Positions 32,272 through 42,811 of a stretch of DNA of 47,780 nucleotides are shown here, in pieces. Origin of the DNA: Pseudomonadota bacterium (lineage in GTDB: Bacteria > Pseudomonadota > Alphaproteobacteria > SP197). Within the stretch, counting starts at the first letter, position 1, and the number at the start of each line of letters is the position of its first letter. Where the stretch lies: the NCBI GenBank assembly GCA_027592745.1, contig JAQCLG010000010.1:1-47780 (forward strand), read 5' to 3'. The position numbers and the translations under genes were made by a program. The notes below the pieces were generated by a model. The model was not told the origin of the DNA. It worked only from the letters and a program-made list of their open reading frames with translations, and made no database searches.

Positions 32272-32733
32272 CTACTCGACGATCAGGCGATAGTCGGGCG
32301 TCGTGTTGAGCGGGCAGGAATAAACGTATTCGCCGGGCTCCAGCGTGATCGCGTAGTCCTGGGTGACACCCTGGTGCAGGCCGCCGCCGGAAACCGAAGG
32401 CAGCAGCGCCTTGTCGATCAGGCCGGACCCGCGCAGGTAAAAGCCCAGCATGTAGGGCACGTCCTGGTTGGTGACGCGGAAGATGTACTCGCCCGGCGCA
32501 AGGTGCATCGGCGCGTGGGCGGCAAGGCGTTCGTCGGCGGTCTGCGCATTGATCGCCTCGCAATCGGCCTTGGCCGCCGGCTGGTAACCCAGATCCTGGC
32601 CGTCCTCGGATTCGAGGAACTGGCAGCCGGTCTGGGTCAGGTCGATCACGGTGGCCTCCTGCGCGAAGGCCGGGGACAGGAAGGCCGCGGCGGTCAGCCC
32701 CGCGGCCAGCAGAACGGAACGGGTCGTGGACAT
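32272..32733 (-). CDS. Exported cupredoxin-like protein
   Basis: This 153-residue protein has a signal peptide (VLLAAGLTAAAFLSPAFA, cut near residue 25). A beta-rich domain of cupredoxin type follows, with MHLAPGEYIFRVTNQDVP and LEPGEYVYSCPLNTTPDYRLIV. The C-terminal Cys sits where the copper Cys lies in plastocyanins, but the normal His and Met ligands around it are missing. Two further Cys (TGCQFLE, ADCEAIN) could pair as a disulfide. Copper binding is therefore possible but unproven. It is 31 bases from the flavoprotein gene and three bases from the TVP38 gene, clearly one operon. Confidence 0.75.
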   Translation of the reverse strand: MSTTRSVLLAAGLTAAAFLSPAFAQEATVIDLTQTGCQFLESEDGQDLGYQPAAKADCEAINAQTADERLAAHAPMHLAPGEYIFRVTNQDVPYMLGFYLRGSGLIDKALLPSVSGGGLHQGVTQDYAITLEPGEYVYSCPLNTTPDYRLIVE

Positions 32734-32736
32734 GAT

Positions 32737-33507
32737 TCAGTCTCCCTTGAGGCGTGAAACGGGTTGGCGGGATGTCGGGGAATGCCGGCCCCTGCAATGG
32801 CGCAGCACGGCCGGCGCCAGCGCCAGCAGTGCCAGGCCGGCAAGGCCGATGACGATCTCGGGCGTCACGACGGAAGACAGCGTGAAGGCCTCGCCGCTGT
32901 CGAAGATCGAACCCAGGCCCGCGCCCACGATGTTGAAGACCGCGGTGCCGGGGATGATGCCGATGAAGGTGGTGACGACATAGATGCGGGTCTTCACGCC
33001 CAGGAAGGCCGGCACGATGTTGACGGCAAAGAACGGGAAGATCGGCATCAGGCGCAGGAAGAGCATGTAGCTCCAGGCATTGCGCGCAAAACCCTCCTCC
33101 ATGCGGCCGATGTAGGGCCGGGCGCGCAGCCGCAGGGCATCGCCGAAGGCCGTGCGCGCGATCAGGAAGACCACCGTGGCCCCTGCCGTGGCGCCGACCA
33201 CGGTGAGGGCGGCGCCAGCGACCGCTCCAAACAGGAAGCCGCCGACCAGGGTGACCAGGGTCGCGATCGGCAGCGAGGCCGCCGTCAGCACGGCGTAGCC
33301 CATGACATAGAGCAGGATCGCCAGCACCAGGTTGCGCGCGACGAAGGCCTGCAGTTCGACCCGGTGGGACTTCAGGGACTCGAAGGTGAAGTAGCGGTCC
33401 AGGCCGAAGGCGAAAAACGCGATCAGCAGGGCCAGCAGCACCGCGACGGGCGCCAGACGGCGGAGCCATCCCGGCCGTTTGCCGTCCTCCAGGCTGGTCT
33501 TGTCCAT
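32737..33507 (-). CDS. TVP38/TMEM64-family membrane protein (VTT domain)
   Basis: This 256-residue inner-membrane protein has an N-terminal helix (APVAVLLALLIAFFAFGLD) followed by a VTT/SNARE-associated (DedA-superfamily) domain at about 70-225. That domain includes GGFLFGAVAGAALTVVGATAGA, FLRLMPIFPFFAVN and TFIGIIPGTAVFNIVGAGLG with its re-entrant loop signatures. The family is thought to move lipids between leaflets or support membrane homeostasis. The start at 33507 follows GGGAGA. It leads the three-gene operon with the cupredoxin-like protein and the MerA-like flavoprotein, a combination seen in other proteobacteria as far as I recall. Confidence 0.9.
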   Translation of the reverse strand: MDKTSLEDGKRPGWLRRLAPVAVLLALLIAFFAFGLDRYFTFESLKSHRVELQAFVARNLVLAILLYVMGYAVLTAASLPIATLVTLVGGFLFGAVAGAALTVVGATAGATVVFLIARTAFGDALRLRARPYIGRMEEGFARNAWSYMLFLRLMPIFPFFAVNIVPAFLGVKTRIYVVTTFIGIIPGTAVFNIVGAGLGSIFDSGEAFTLSSVVTPEIVIGLAGLALLALAPAVLRHCRGRHSPTSRQPVSRLKGD

Positions 33508-33677
33508 GCTTGCCGTCTCCCGTGCCCCGGCCGGGACACTCGGGATCGCCTGATGCGCCTCCCTCGTCCCGCCCTTGACACTATGGGCGGTCGCCAACGG
33601 CGCAAAAAGGGCGCATAACCCCCTTGTGATGACTGATGACGCGCTCGTGCCCGCCACGTGATCGGTGGCGCGTGGCG

Positions 33678-33706
33678 TTGACTCCTCCCCATGGCTTGCC
33701 TATACA
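33678..33706 (+). promoter_or_regulatory. Strong sigma-70-type promoter of rpmH
   Basis: TTGACT (33678-33683) and TATACA (33701-33706) with an ideal 17-base spacer lie about 55 bases before the rpmH start. It is the best promoter match seen in the window and should drive rpmH-rnpA-yidD-yidC. Confidence 0.85.
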
Positions 33707-33760
33707 GCCGCCCGCCCGCTCCGCCCCGTCGGTGCGGACATTTTCTTTGGAGTAAGAACG

Positions 33761-33895
33761 GTGAAGCGCACTTTCCAGCCCAGCCGGCTCGTCCGGAAAC
33801 GTCGCCACGGGTTTCGTTCCCGCATGAGCACGGTCGGCGGTCGCCTTGTTCTCGCGCGTCGGCGCGCGAAGGGTCGCAAACGCCTCTCTGCCTGA
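33761..33895 (+). CDS. rpmH: 50S ribosomal protein L34
   Basis: This 44-residue, highly basic ribosomal protein reads [20 protein letters not shown], then [19 protein letters not shown], as expected for L34 of the large subunit. The start is GTG at 33761 with GGAG ten bases upstream, fixed by the invariant KRTFQPS. It is followed after five bases by rnpA, the universal neighbour. Confidence 0.97.
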   Translation: MKRTFQPSRLVRKRRHGFRSRMSTVGGRLVLARRRAKGRKRLSA

Positions 33896-33900
33896 CGTTC

Positions 33901-34272
33901 ATGTCCGATCCGGTCGCACGTCTGAAGCGGAGGCGAGAGTTTCTCCGCGTGGCGGCGGCCCGGGTCAAGGCCGTGTCTCCGGGCATGGTCGTTCAGGCAC
34001 TGGCGCGCGATGACGACGATTCGCAGATTCGCGTCGGCTTCACGGCCAGCCGAAAGGTCGGCAACGCCGTGGTGCGCAACCGTGCCCGGCGGCGTCTGAA
34101 GGCCCTCGTCCAGGAACTGCTGCCCGGGCGGGGCCGGCCGTCGACCGATTACGTGCTGATCGCGCGTGGCGACACCGCGACCCGCCCCTACGAGGCGCTG
34201 CGCAGCGACCTGCTGCAGGCCCTTTCCCGGCTCGAGCGCGATGCGCGAGGCCGCACGGAGGCAAAGACATGA
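33901..34272 (+). CDS. rnpA: Ribonuclease P protein component
   Basis: This 123-residue RNase P protein subunit helps the catalytic RNA mature tRNA 5' ends. Family features are [39 protein letters not shown] (the RNR motif that contacts the RNA) and [10 protein letters not shown] near the end. It starts five bases after rpmH, and its stop overlaps the yidD start (ATGA). Confidence 0.95.
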   Translation: MSDPVARLKRRREFLRVAAARVKAVSPGMVVQALARDDDDSQIRVGFTASRKVGNAVVRNRARRRLKALVQELLPGRGRPSTDYVLIARGDTATRPYEALRSDLLQALSRLERDARGRTEAKT

Positions 34273-34526
34273 GACGCCTCGCGGGTTTGCTCCTGCTCCT
34301 GCCGATCCGGTTCTACCAGTACGCCATCTCGCCGTTCACACCGGTGTCGTGCCGCTACCTGCCGACCTGTTCGGACTACGCGGCACAGGCGCTGCAACAA
34401 CACGGGCCCCTGCGGGGCGGCTGGCTGGCCCTGCGCCGGCTGGCGCGCTGCCATCCGCTGGGCGGCCACGGCTACGATCCGGTGCCGCCGTGCCCCGGAC
34501 ATCAGGGACATCATCATGCAGGGTGA
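34269..34526 (+). CDS. yidD: Membrane protein insertion efficiency factor YidD
   Basis: This 85-residue small inner-membrane-associated protein assists YidC-dependent insertion. It has an amphipathic N-terminus ([16 protein letters not shown]), [16 protein letters not shown] with conserved Cys, and [14 protein letters not shown]. Translation is coupled on both sides: it overlaps rnpA by four bases and yidC by eleven. Confidence 0.95.
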   Translation: MRRLAGLLLLLPIRFYQYAISPFTPVSCRYLPTCSDYAAQALQQHGPLRGGWLALRRLARCHPLGGHGYDPVPPCPGHQGHHHAG

Positions 34527-36357
34527 ACAGAAGAACGTCTGGATCGCGATGGCGATCATCGTGGTCATGTTCTTCGGCTGGCAGGTCTTCTACGAACTGC
34601 CCAAGGTGCGCGAGCAGCAGGAGCGCGAGGTCTCCCAGGCCGATATCGCGGCCCAGCAGCAGGAACAGGCAGCCGATGCCGTGCTGCCCAGCACCGACGG
34701 CACGGTGCCCGAGGTCGCGACTGTTCAGGAGGTCCAGGCCGGCAGCATGACGCGCGAGCAGGCGCTGCAAGGCAGCCCCCGCATCCGCATCTCCACGCCC
34801 GCCCTGCACGGCTCGATCGCGCTCAACGGCGCCCGCCTCGATGACCTCACACTGGTGCGCTACCACACCACCGTGGAGGAGAATTCGCCCGAGGTCGTGC
34901 TGCTTTCGCCGCCCGGCGCCCAATACGCCTATTTCGTCGACTTCGGCCTGCTTGCCCAGGACGAAGCCGTTGCCGTGCCCGGCGCCGATGCGCTCTGGGA
35001 GGTCACCGGCGGTTCGAACCTGGCGGCGGGCCAGCCCGTGACGCTGACCTGGGACAACGGCGCCGGCCTCGTCTTCCACCGCACCATCGCGGTCGACGAG
35101 AACTACATGTTCACGGTGACCCAGACGGTGGCCAACACGACCGGCCAGGACGTCACGCTGCTGCCCTACGGCCTGGTCGGGCGCCACGGCGTGCCGCCGC
35201 ACCAGGGCCAGACCTTCACCCTCAACGAGGGTCCCATCGGCGTCTTCAGCGACACCATCGACAGTGCCACGCCGGCCGACATCGACTACCGCCTCAAGGA
35301 ACTGGACTACGCCGACCTGCTCGACGAACCCGATCCAGAGGACACCGGCGGCATGAGCCAGGGCGGCTGGCTGGGCTTCACTGACAAGTTCTGGCTGACC
35401 GCGCTGATCCCCGAGCAGAACGAGACCTACAAGTGGTCGTTCTTCGCCAAGGACCGCGGCACCCAGGCCGCGCTCTACCAGGCCGACTACCTGCGCCCCG
35501 CGATCACCGTGCCGGCCGGCGGCGAGGCCAGCGTCACCGACCGCCTGTTTGCCGGCGCCCAGGTCGTGAGCCTGCTTGAGAACTACGAGGACGACGGCGG
35601 CGTGCCGTTCTTCGGCCGCCTGGTCTTCTCGCGCGCCGACTACATCGGCGGCTTCTACTTCATCACCGAGCCGATGTTCCAGGCGCTGGAGTTCTTCAAG
35701 AACCTGCTCGGCAACTTCGGCCTGGCGATCCTGGCGCTGACCCTGTGCATCAAGCTGCTGTTCTTCCCGCTCGCCAACAAGTCCTACAAGGCGATGAGCA
35801 AGATGCGCAACCTGGCGCCCGAGATGCAGAAGATGCGCGAGCGCTACAAGGACGACAAGGCCAAGCAGCAGCAGGAGCTGATGGCGCTCTACCGCAAGGA
35901 AAAGGTCAACCCGGCGGCCGGCTGCCTGCCGATCCTGGTCCAGATCCCGGTCTTCATCGCGCTCTACCAGGTCCTGATCTCGACCATCGAGATGCGCCAC
36001 GCGCCGTTCTACGGCTGGATCGAGGACCTTTCGGTGCCCGACCCGACCAGCATCTGGAACCTCTTCGGCCTGCTGCCCTTCTCGACCGATGCCCTGCCCG
36101 CGATGATGGCCACCGGCTTCCTGGCGATCGGCATCTGGCCGATCCTGATGGCCGGCACCATGTTCCTGCAGCAGCGCATCAGCCCGCAGCCGCCCGATCC
36201 GATCCAGGCCAAGGTCTTCATGTTCATGCCGCTGATCTTCCTGTTCCTGTTCGCCACCTTCCCGGCGGGCCTGGTGATCTACTGGACCTGGAACAACCTG
36301 CTCTCGATCAGCCAGCAGTGGTTCATCATGAAGCGCACCGAAAAGAAGAAGACGTAG
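34516..36357 (+). CDS. yidC: Membrane protein insertase YidC
   Basis: This 613-residue insertase places proteins in the inner membrane, alone or with Sec. It has an N-terminal anchor ([20 protein letters not shown]), a large periplasmic domain (about 30-375), and the conserved insertase core near 390-595. The core has [23 protein letters not shown] followed by a cytoplasmic coiled hairpin ([19 protein letters not shown]), then [20 protein letters not shown] and three further helices. The length is normal for Gram-negative YidC. The stop is TAG. engB follows after 15 bases. Confidence 0.97.
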   Translation: MQGEQKNVWIAMAIIVVMFFGWQVFYELPKVREQQEREVSQADIAAQQQEQAADAVLPSTDGTVPEVATVQEVQAGSMTREQALQGSPRIRISTPALHGSIALNGARLDDLTLVRYHTTVEENSPEVVLLSPPGAQYAYFVDFGLLAQDEAVAVPGADALWEVTGGSNLAAGQPVTLTWDNGAGLVFHRTIAVDENYMFTVTQTVANTTGQDVTLLPYGLVGRHGVPPHQGQTFTLNEGPIGVFSDTIDSATPADIDYRLKELDYADLLDEPDPEDTGGMSQGGWLGFTDKFWLTALIPEQNETYKWSFFAKDRGTQAALYQADYLRPAITVPAGGEASVTDRLFAGAQVVSLLENYEDDGGVPFFGRLVFSRADYIGGFYFITEPMFQALEFFKNLLGNFGLAILALTLCIKLLFFPLANKSYKAMSKMRNLAPEMQKMRERYKDDKAKQQQELMALYRKEKVNPAAGCLPILVQIPVFIALYQVLISTIEMRHAPFYGWIEDLSVPDPTSIWNLFGLLPFSTDALPAMMATGFLAIGIWPILMAGTMFLQQRISPQPPDPIQAKVFMFMPLIFLFLFATFPAGLVIYWTWNNLLSISQQWFIMKRTEKKKT

Positions 36358-36372
36358 GGCGGCGGAGCGACC

Positions 36373-37020
36373 ATGGCCGCCGACCAGGACCAGACCGAGC
36401 ATCCCGGACGGCGGCTGTTTGCGATGCCATGCGAATTCGTCGCCTCGGCACCAAGACCCGAGGCGCTGCCCGCAGCGGGCCTGCCGGAGGTCGCCTTTGC
36501 CGGACGCTCCAATGCGGGCAAGTCGTCGCTGATCAACGCGCTGGTCCACCGGCGCAACCTGGCGCGCACCTCGCAGACGCCGGGACGCACCCAGGCGGTC
36601 AACCTGTTCGAGCTGGGCGGGCGATTGCGGTTGATCGACCTGCCGGGCTACGGCTACGCCAAGGTCGGCCGCCTGGAGGTCGCCCGCTGGACCGCCACGG
36701 TCGATGCCTACCTGGGCGGTCGCCTGACCCTGCGCCGCGTCTGCCTGCTGATGGATGCCCGGCGCGGCCCCACGGCCAACGACCGCGAGGCGCTCGACCA
36801 CATGGACCTGATCGGCGTGCCCTACCAGATCGTGCTGACCAAGGCCGACAAGCTGAAGAAGGCCGAACATGCCGCCGTGATGGAGGCGACCCATGGCGAG
36901 ATCGCCAGGCGCCCGGCAGCCCACCCCCAGGTGATCGCGACCAGCGCGCGCACCGGACTGGGCATGGACGAGCTGCGCGACACGCTGGCGGCACTGGCCG
37001 TCGAACAACCCCTCGCTTAA
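36373..37020 (+). CDS. engB: Ribosome biogenesis GTP-binding protein EngB/YihA
   Basis: This 215-residue essential-type GTPase is needed for 50S assembly. The motifs are complete: G1 GRSNAGKSSLINAL near residues 44-57, G2 SQTPGRTQ, G3 DLPGYGYA, G4 TKADK and G5 TSARTG. The spacing to argB is eleven bases, a linkage typical of Alphaproteobacteria. Confidence 0.96.
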   Translation: MAADQDQTEHPGRRLFAMPCEFVASAPRPEALPAAGLPEVAFAGRSNAGKSSLINALVHRRNLARTSQTPGRTQAVNLFELGGRLRLIDLPGYGYAKVGRLEVARWTATVDAYLGGRLTLRRVCLLMDARRGPTANDREALDHMDLIGVPYQIVLTKADKLKKAEHAAVMEATHGEIARRPAAHPQVIATSARTGLGMDELRDTLAALAVEQPLA

Positions 37021-37031
37021 GGTAGCGACCC

Positions 37032-37952
37032 ATGAAGATGCGCGTGATCGGCGACCGCAACATCGGCGAAACCAAGCAGTGGCTGCGCACCGCCTCGACC
37101 CTGGTCGAGGCGCTGCCCTACCTGCGCCGTTTCTCCGGCCACACCTTCGTCATCAAGTACGGCGGCCACGCCATGGGCGACGATACGCTGAGCCGCGATT
37201 TCGCGCGCGATGTCGTGCTGTTGAAGCAGGTCGGCATCAACCCGATCGTGGTCCACGGCGGCGGTCCCCAGATCGGCGAGATGTTGAAGCGCATGAACAT
37301 CCAGTCGGAGTTCGTCGACGGCCTGCGCGTCACCGACCGCGCCTCGGTCGACATCGTCGAGATGGTCCTGGCCGGCTCGATCAACAAGCAGATCGTCACC
37401 GCCATCAACAACGAAGGCGGCATGGCGATCGGCATCTCGGGCAAGGACGGCAAGCTGATCGAGGCGCGCAAGCTGCGCCGGACCAAGCGCGACCCCGATT
37501 CCAACATCGAGAAGATCCTCGACCTGGGCTTCGTCGGCGAACCGCGCCATGTCAACGCCGACATCTTCCGCATGTTCGAGGCTTCCGACGCGATCCCCGT
37601 GATCGCGCCCATCGGCGTCGGCGCCGACGGCGAGACCTACAACATCAACGCCGACACCGCCGCCGGCGCCATCGCCGAGGCGGTGGGCGCCTCCAAGCTG
37701 CTGATGCTGACCGACATCGCCGGCGTGCTCGACGAGAAGGGCCTGCTGATCTCGGAGGTGACGCGCGCCGAGGCCAAGGATCTGTTCAAGACCGGTGCGA
37801 TCTCGGGCGGCATGATCCCCAAGCTGGAGACCTGCCTGAAGGCGCTCGACAACGGCGTCGATGCCGCCCACATCCTCGACGGCCGGGTGCCGCACGTCCT
37901 TCTTCTCGAGCTCTTCACCGAAGAAGGCACCGGCACGAAGATCACGGCGTGA
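37032..37952 (+). CDS. argB: Acetylglutamate kinase
   Basis: This 306-residue enzyme is the second in arginine synthesis and phosphorylates N-acetylglutamate. It shows [12 protein letters not shown] with the catalytic Lys near residue 37, [29 protein letters not shown] and [12 protein letters not shown]. The N-terminal helix ([19 protein letters not shown]) is the hexamer-forming extension of arginine-sensitive kinases, so feedback inhibition by arginine is likely. Its stop overlaps the GTG of the next gene (GTGA). Confidence 0.97.
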   Translation: MKMRVIGDRNIGETKQWLRTASTLVEALPYLRRFSGHTFVIKYGGHAMGDDTLSRDFARDVVLLKQVGINPIVVHGGGPQIGEMLKRMNIQSEFVDGLRVTDRASVDIVEMVLAGSINKQIVTAINNEGGMAIGISGKDGKLIEARKLRRTKRDPDSNIEKILDLGFVGEPRHVNADIFRMFEASDAIPVIAPIGVGADGETYNINADTAAGAIAEAVGASKLLMLTDIAGVLDEKGLLISEVTRAEAKDLFKTGAISGGMIPKLETCLKALDNGVDAAHILDGRVPHVLLLELFTEEGTGTKITA

Positions 37953-38635
37953 GCGGGCCCGGCGATCCGCTCGGGCGCGTCGACACCTGGGTCTTCGACC
38001 TCGACAACACGCTTTATGCCGCGCGCCACAGCCTGTTCGACCAGGTCGAGCGGCGCATCACCGACTACGTCTGCGAACACCTGAAGCTCGACCGCATGAA
38101 GGCGCGGGAGATCCAGAAGCGCTACTTCATGGAACACGGCACGACGCTGAACGGCCTGGTGCGGCTCCACGCCTGCGACCCCGCGCACTACCTGGCCTAT
38201 GTCCACGACATCGACTACAGCCACATCCCGCCCGACCCCGATCTCGAAGGCGCCCTGACCCGCCTGCCGGGACGCAAGATCGTCTTCACCAACGGCGACG
38301 TGCCCCATGCCGAACGCGCCATGGAACGCCTGGGCATCGCCCACCATTTCGACGCGGTCTTCGACATCGTCGAATCGGACTACATCCCCAAGCCCGAGCC
38401 TTCGGTCTATGACGTCTTCCTGGCGCGCCACGCCATCGAGGGACCGCGCGCGGCCATGTTCGAGGACATCGCGCGCAACCTCAAACCCGCCAAGGAGCGC
38501 GGCATGACCACGGTCTGGATCGAGGGCGACAGCCCCTATGCCGCCAGCGGCGCCGACGAGGGCCACATCGATCACAGGACGCCGGAGCTCACGCCCTGGC
38601 TGGTCGCGCTGGCCGACAGGCTGACACCCGGTTGA
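37949..38635 (+). CDS. HAD-family pyrimidine 5'-nucleotidase-like phosphatase
   Basis: This 228-residue HAD hydrolase of the SDT1/pyrimidine-nucleotidase type has [17 protein letters not shown] with the two catalytic Asp near residues 16-18, [21 protein letters not shown] (Thr motif), [10 protein letters not shown] (Lys) and [17 protein letters not shown] (acidic motif). It should dephosphorylate nucleotides or similar phosphates in the cytosol. The GTG start overlaps the argB stop. The argB-HAD-dapD order is common in related bacteria. Confidence 0.9.
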   Translation: MSGPGDPLGRVDTWVFDLDNTLYAARHSLFDQVERRITDYVCEHLKLDRMKAREIQKRYFMEHGTTLNGLVRLHACDPAHYLAYVHDIDYSHIPPDPDLEGALTRLPGRKIVFTNGDVPHAERAMERLGIAHHFDAVFDIVESDYIPKPEPSVYDVFLARHAIEGPRAAMFEDIARNLKPAKERGMTTVWIEGDSPYAASGADEGHIDHRTPELTPWLVALADRLTPG

Positions 38636-38692
38636 CACCCCGCCCCCGGCGTTTATCAGTGCGCGCCGCATCTGGTTGAGAGAGGAATTGCC

Positions 38693-39523
38693 ATGTCGGA
38701 CGCCTTGCAGAGCGCCATCGACTGCGCCTGGGAAGAACGCACCACGATCGGTCCCGACACGAAGGGCGAGATTCGCGATGCCGTGTTCGAATCCCTCGAC
38801 CTGCTCGATGCCGGCAAGCGCCGCGTCGCCGAACCGGGCGAGAGCGGCTGGACCGTCAACGAATGGCTCAAGAAGGCGGTGCTGCTGTCCTTCCGCCTGT
38901 CGCCCAACAAGATCATCCGCGGCGCTCCGGGCGAGGCCGCAAGCTGGTGGGACAAGGTCGACAACAAGTTCGAGGGCTGGGATGCCGAGCGTTTCCAGTC
39001 CGCCGGCTTCCGCGCCGTGCCCCATGCCATTGTGCGCCACGCCGCCCATATCGCGCCCGACGTCGTGCTGATGCCCTGTTTCGTCAACATCGGCGCCTAT
39101 GTCGACAGCGGCACCATGGTCGACACCTGGGCGACGGTGGGAAGCTGCGCCCAGGTCGGAAAGAACTGCCACATCTCCGGCGGCGCCGGCCTTGGCGGCG
39201 TGCTCGAACCGCTGCAGGCCGCCCCGGTGATCATCGAGGACAACTGCTTCGTGGGTGCGCGCAGCGAGGTCGTCGAGGGGGTCATCGTCGAGACCGGCTC
39301 GGTGCTCTCCATGGGCGTCTTCATCGGCGCCTCGACCAAGATCGTCGACCGCACCACGGGCGAGGTCTTCATGGGCCGGGTGCCGGCCTATTCGGTCGTC
39401 GTGCCCGGCAGCCTGCCAGCCAAGGAGCAGGGCGCGCCCTCGCTCTACTGCGCCGTCATCATCAAGCGGGTCGACGAGAAGACCCGCGCCAAGACCTCGA
39501 TCAACGAACTGCTGCGCACCTGA
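38693..39523 (+). CDS. dapD: Tetrahydrodipicolinate N-succinyltransferase
   Basis: This 276-residue trimeric left-handed beta-helix enzyme adds succinyl to tetrahydrodipicolinate in the lysine/diaminopimelate pathway. Its N-terminal helical part includes [17 protein letters not shown]. The hexapeptide-repeat coil includes [20 protein letters not shown], then [20 protein letters not shown] and LGGVLEP. Its stop overlaps the dapE ATG (TGATG), coupling two consecutive pathway branches. Confidence 0.97.
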   Translation: MSDALQSAIDCAWEERTTIGPDTKGEIRDAVFESLDLLDAGKRRVAEPGESGWTVNEWLKKAVLLSFRLSPNKIIRGAPGEAASWWDKVDNKFEGWDAERFQSAGFRAVPHAIVRHAAHIAPDVVLMPCFVNIGAYVDSGTMVDTWATVGSCAQVGKNCHISGGAGLGGVLEPLQAAPVIIEDNCFVGARSEVVEGVIVETGSVLSMGVFIGASTKIVDRTTGEVFMGRVPAYSVVVPGSLPAKEQGAPSLYCAVIIKRVDEKTRAKTSINELLRT

Positions 39524-40671
39524 TGACCATCGATCCCGTCAGCCTTGCCGCCGACCTGATCCGCCGGCCCAGCGTCACGCCGGCCGATGCCGGTGCGCTC
39601 GACGTCCTCCAGCAGGCCCTGGAAGGGCTGGGTTTTGCCTGCACCCGCCTGCCCTTCGAGCAGGAAGGCACCGACCGCATCGACAACCTCTATGCCCGCC
39701 GCGGCAGCGCCAACGCGCGCAACTTCTGCTTTGCCGGCCATACCGACGTCGTACCGCCGGGACCGACCGCGGACTGGTCGGTCGACCCCTTCGAGGCGGC
39801 ACTCAAGGACGGCGTGCTGATCGGGCGCGGTGCCTGCGACATGAAGGGCGCCATCGCCGCCTTCGTTGCGGCCGCGGAAGGGTTCTTTGCCCGTCACGGC
39901 GAGGACGATGCCGCGGTCAGCCTGCTGATCACCGGCGACGAGGAAGGCCCCGCGATCAACGGCACGACCAAGGTGCTGGGCTGGCTGGCCGACAGGGGCG
40001 AACGCCTGGACGCCTGCCTGGTCGGCGAACCGACCAACCCGACGCAGCTGGGCGAGATGATCAAGGTCGGCCGGCGCGGCTCGCTCAACGCCCGCATCAC
40101 GGTGCGCGGCACCCAGGGCCACAGCGCCTATCCCCATCTGGCCGACAACCCCATCGACCGCCTGGTCGCCATCCTGCACCGCCTGACGACGACGCCCCTG
40201 GACAAGGGCAGCGAACACTTCCAGGCCTCGACCCTGGCCGTGACCACCGTCGATGTCGGCAACCCCGCGACCAACGTCATCCCCGGCAGCGCCACCGCGG
40301 GCCTCAACATCCGCTTCAACGACCACCACAGCGGCGCCTCGCTGACGCGCCACCTGCAGCAGGTCTGCGACGAGGCGGGCGGCAACGTCACGCTGGAAGC
40401 CACCGCCTCGGGCGAATCCTTCCTGCGCGAACCCGGCGAGTTCGCCGTGATCGTGGCCGACGCCGCCGAACAGGTGCTCGGCCGGCGGCCCGAATACAGC
40501 ACCACGGGGGGCACCTCGGACGCCCGCTTCATCAAGGACTTCTGCCCGGTCGCCGAGTTCGGCCTGATCGGCCAGACCATGCACAAGGTCGACGAACGCG
40601 TCGCCGTCGCCGACATCCGGGCGCTGGCAGAGGTCTATGAAGCCGTGCTCGAACGGTTCTTTGCGGCGTGA
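39523..40671 (+). CDS. dapE: Succinyl-diaminopimelate desuccinylase
   Basis: This 382-residue M20 metallohydrolase releases diaminopimelate for lysine and peptidoglycan. Zinc and catalytic residues are visible: [11 protein letters not shown] (His), GRGACDMKG (Asp), [12 protein letters not shown] (Glu-Glu) and [10 protein letters not shown] (His near the end), plus the dimerisation-domain segment [15 protein letters not shown]. It is in one operon with dapD and the following membrane protein gene, whose GTG overlaps its stop. Confidence 0.96.
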   Translation: MTIDPVSLAADLIRRPSVTPADAGALDVLQQALEGLGFACTRLPFEQEGTDRIDNLYARRGSANARNFCFAGHTDVVPPGPTADWSVDPFEAALKDGVLIGRGACDMKGAIAAFVAAAEGFFARHGEDDAAVSLLITGDEEGPAINGTTKVLGWLADRGERLDACLVGEPTNPTQLGEMIKVGRRGSLNARITVRGTQGHSAYPHLADNPIDRLVAILHRLTTTPLDKGSEHFQASTLAVTTVDVGNPATNVIPGSATAGLNIRFNDHHSGASLTRHLQQVCDEAGGNVTLEATASGESFLREPGEFAVIVADAAEQVLGRRPEYSTTGGTSDARFIKDFCPVAEFGLIGQTMHKVDERVAVADIRALAEVYEAVLERFFAA

Positions 40672-41228
40672 TCCCTCCGGCCCAGGAAATCGCCTCTTCC
40701 CTGCGGGCCGCCTGGCGCCTGCTGCTTCTCGATGCCGGAGCGATGGCCGGCTTCAACCTCAGCCTTGCGGGCTTCTGGCGTTCGTTCTTCGCCGCAGTGC
40801 TCGCCCTGCCCTATTACGTCGTCATGCTCTGGCAGCCCCACGCCGAGGGCCTGATCGGCCTGGATGCCGCGGTCGCGGCCTATCTGCTGGGTTGGCTGCT
40901 GTTTCCGCTGGTTGCGGCCGTGCTGGCCCACATCCTGCGGCTGGGAAGCAACTACTTCGCCTACATCATCGCCTTCAACTGGGCCGGGGCACTGGTTCCC
41001 CAGCCCTTCCTGCTGCTTGCCCTGCTGCACCAGGGCGGCGTGATCGACGAAGGCATCTACAACACGATGTCGATGGTCCTGTTCTTCGTCACGCTCTGGT
41101 ACGGCTGGGCGATCGCCCGCATCGGCCTGGGTGCCGGCATCGTCACGGCCTGCGGCTTCGTCATCCTCTTGACACTGCTCGAAGTCCTGGTCAATGCCCT
41201 GCTGCTGATGCCGGGCCAGGCCAGCTGA
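40668..41228 (+). CDS. Conserved membrane protein of unknown function
   Basis: I do not recognise a named family for this 186-residue protein. It has about five hydrophobic segments: [75 protein letters not shown] and a final one near 160-180. A polar N-terminal helix precedes them. No catalytic motif is visible. The GTG start overlaps the dapE stop by four bases, so it is translated with the dap genes; a role connected to cell-envelope precursors is only a guess from position. Confidence 0.8.
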   Translation: MIPPAQEIASSLRAAWRLLLLDAGAMAGFNLSLAGFWRSFFAAVLALPYYVVMLWQPHAEGLIGLDAAVAAYLLGWLLFPLVAAVLAHILRLGSNYFAYIIAFNWAGALVPQPFLLLALLHQGGVIDEGIYNTMSMVLFFVTLWYGWAIARIGLGAGIVTACGFVILLTLLEVLVNALLLMPGQAS

Positions 41229-41298
41229 ACCGCAGCCGTTGCCAAACCGGCCACCGGGTCGTTACCGTAGGGCAACCCTGCATCCTGGAGCAGCCGTC

Positions 41299-42063
41299 AT
41301 GGCCGTCAGCAGCCTCGCCGATCACCGCAAGCGCAACATCGACCATTGGGAGGAGCGCACCAACCTTGCCTGCGCCTTCCGCTGGGCCGCGCGCCTGAAC
41401 ATGCACGAGGCGGTCGCCAACCATTTCAGCCTGGCGGTCAACGACGACGGCACGCAGTTCCTGGTCAATCCCAACGGCCGCCATTTCTCGCGCATCAAGG
41501 CGAGCGAACTGATCCTGGTCGATGCCAACGATCCGGCGACCATGGACCGCCCCGACGCGCCCGACCCGACCGCCAACGCCCTGCACGGCGGCATCCACCG
41601 CAAGGTGCCCGGGGCGCGCTGCCTGCTCCACGTCCATTCCAAGTACGCCACAGCCCTGGCCTGCCTGGAGGATTCCCTGCTGCCTCCGATCGACCAGAAC
41701 ACCATGCGCTTCTACGGCCGCATGGCGGTCGACGACGGCTTCGACGGCATGGGCCTGGGCGACGAGGCCGAACGCGTCGCCGCGACCGTGACCGCCGACA
41801 AGCCGATCCTGGTGATGGGCAACCACGGCGTCATGGTGATCGGCACGACGGTGGCCGATGCCTTCGACGAGCTCTACTATTTCGAGCGCGCCTGCGAGAC
41901 CTACATCACCGCGCTGCAGACCGGAAAGCCGCTGCGCGTGGCCAGCCACGAGGTCGCCGCCAAGACCGCCCGCCAGTGGGTCGAGTACCCCGGCCTGGCC
42001 GCCAACCACTTCCGCGCGCTCAAGGACATCCTCGACGAGGAAGAACCCGCCTACCGGGACTGA
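41299..42063 (+). CDS. Class II aldolase/adducin family protein
   Basis: This 254-residue protein has the class II aldolase fold: [20 protein letters not shown] near residues 39-58, [22 protein letters not shown] with the HxH metal ligands near residues 96-117, and [17 protein letters not shown] with the third His. Enzymes of this group split or epimerise sugar phosphates with Zn2+; many bacterial homologs annotated this way have no proven substrate. ATG 41299 follows GGAG. Its 3' end overlaps the convergent truA gene by 13 bases. Confidence 0.9.
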   Translation: MAVSSLADHRKRNIDHWEERTNLACAFRWAARLNMHEAVANHFSLAVNDDGTQFLVNPNGRHFSRIKASELILVDANDPATMDRPDAPDPTANALHGGIHRKVPGARCLLHVHSKYATALACLEDSLLPPIDQNTMRFYGRMAVDDGFDGMGLGDEAERVAATVTADKPILVMGNHGVMVIGTTVADAFDELYYFERACETYITALQTGKPLRVASHEVAAKTARQWVEYPGLAANHFRALKDILDEEEPAYRD

Positions 42064-42809
42064 TCCTCGCCGGGATACCGCACCGCCGTCAGGTAGAGCC
42101 CGCAGGCCGGCGCCACCACGCCGCAGGCCTTGCGGTCGGCGGCGTCCAGGGCGGCCTTGAGGTCGGCGGCCTTCCAGCGGCCTTCGCCGACGTGGGAGAG
42201 CGAACCGACCATGCTGCGCACCTGGCGGTGCAGGAAGGAACGCGCGCGGACCCGGAAGCAGACGAGATCCTCCTGGCGCGTCACCGCGAAGGCATCGAGC
42301 GACTTCACGGGCGAGGCCGCCTGGCACTGGGCGTCGCGGAAGGTCGAGAAGTCGTGGTGGCCGACCAGGACCTGGGCGGCCTCGTGCATGGCGTCGGCGT
42401 CGAGCGGGCGGTTGACGTGCCAGGCGCGGTCGACGTCCAGGGTCGGCGGGCTGCGCCGGTTGAGGATGCGGTAGAGATAGCTGCGTTCGATCGCATCGAA
42501 GCGGGCGCTGAAGCCGTCGGCGACCCGTTCGGCCCGCAGCACGGCGATCGGCTCGGGCCGCAGGTGGCTGTTGATCGCGTCGCGCACGGTATCGGCCGGC
42601 CAGTCGCGGTCGAGATCGCCGTGGGCGACCTGGCCCAGGGCATGGACCCCCGCGTCGGTGCGGCCGGCGCCCTGCAGGGTGACGGTCTCGCCGCAGAAGG
42701 CATGGATCGCGCGCTCCAGGGCGCCCTGGATCGAGGGGCCGTTGTCCTGGCGCTGCCAGCCGACATAGGCCGTGCCGTCGTATTCGATGGTGAGCCTGTA
42801 GCGCGCCAT
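42051..42809 (-). CDS. truA: tRNA pseudouridine(38-40) synthase TruA
   Basis: This 252-residue enzyme turns U38-U40 in the tRNA anticodon arm into pseudouridine. It has [18 protein letters not shown], the catalytic Asp in [17 protein letters not shown] near residue 52, [10 protein letters not shown], and [15 protein letters not shown] in the C-terminal half. It is the last gene of a minus-strand def-fmt-truA unit, two bases after fmt. Confidence 0.96.
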   Translation of the reverse strand: MARYRLTIEYDGTAYVGWQRQDNGPSIQGALERAIHAFCGETVTLQGAGRTDAGVHALGQVAHGDLDRDWPADTVRDAINSHLRPEPIAVLRAERVADGFSARFDAIERSYLYRILNRRSPPTLDVDRAWHVNRPLDADAMHEAAQVLVGHHDFSTFRDAQCQAASPVKSLDAFAVTRQEDLVCFRVRARSFLHRQVRSMVGSLSHVGEGRWKAADLKAALDAADRKACGVVAPACGLYLTAVRYPGEDQSR

Positions 42810-42811
42810 GG

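Noticed and set aside
34336-37008. 890-residue minus-strand open frame opposite yidC and engB
   Set aside because: Antisense shadow; both core genes on the plus strand are unambiguous.
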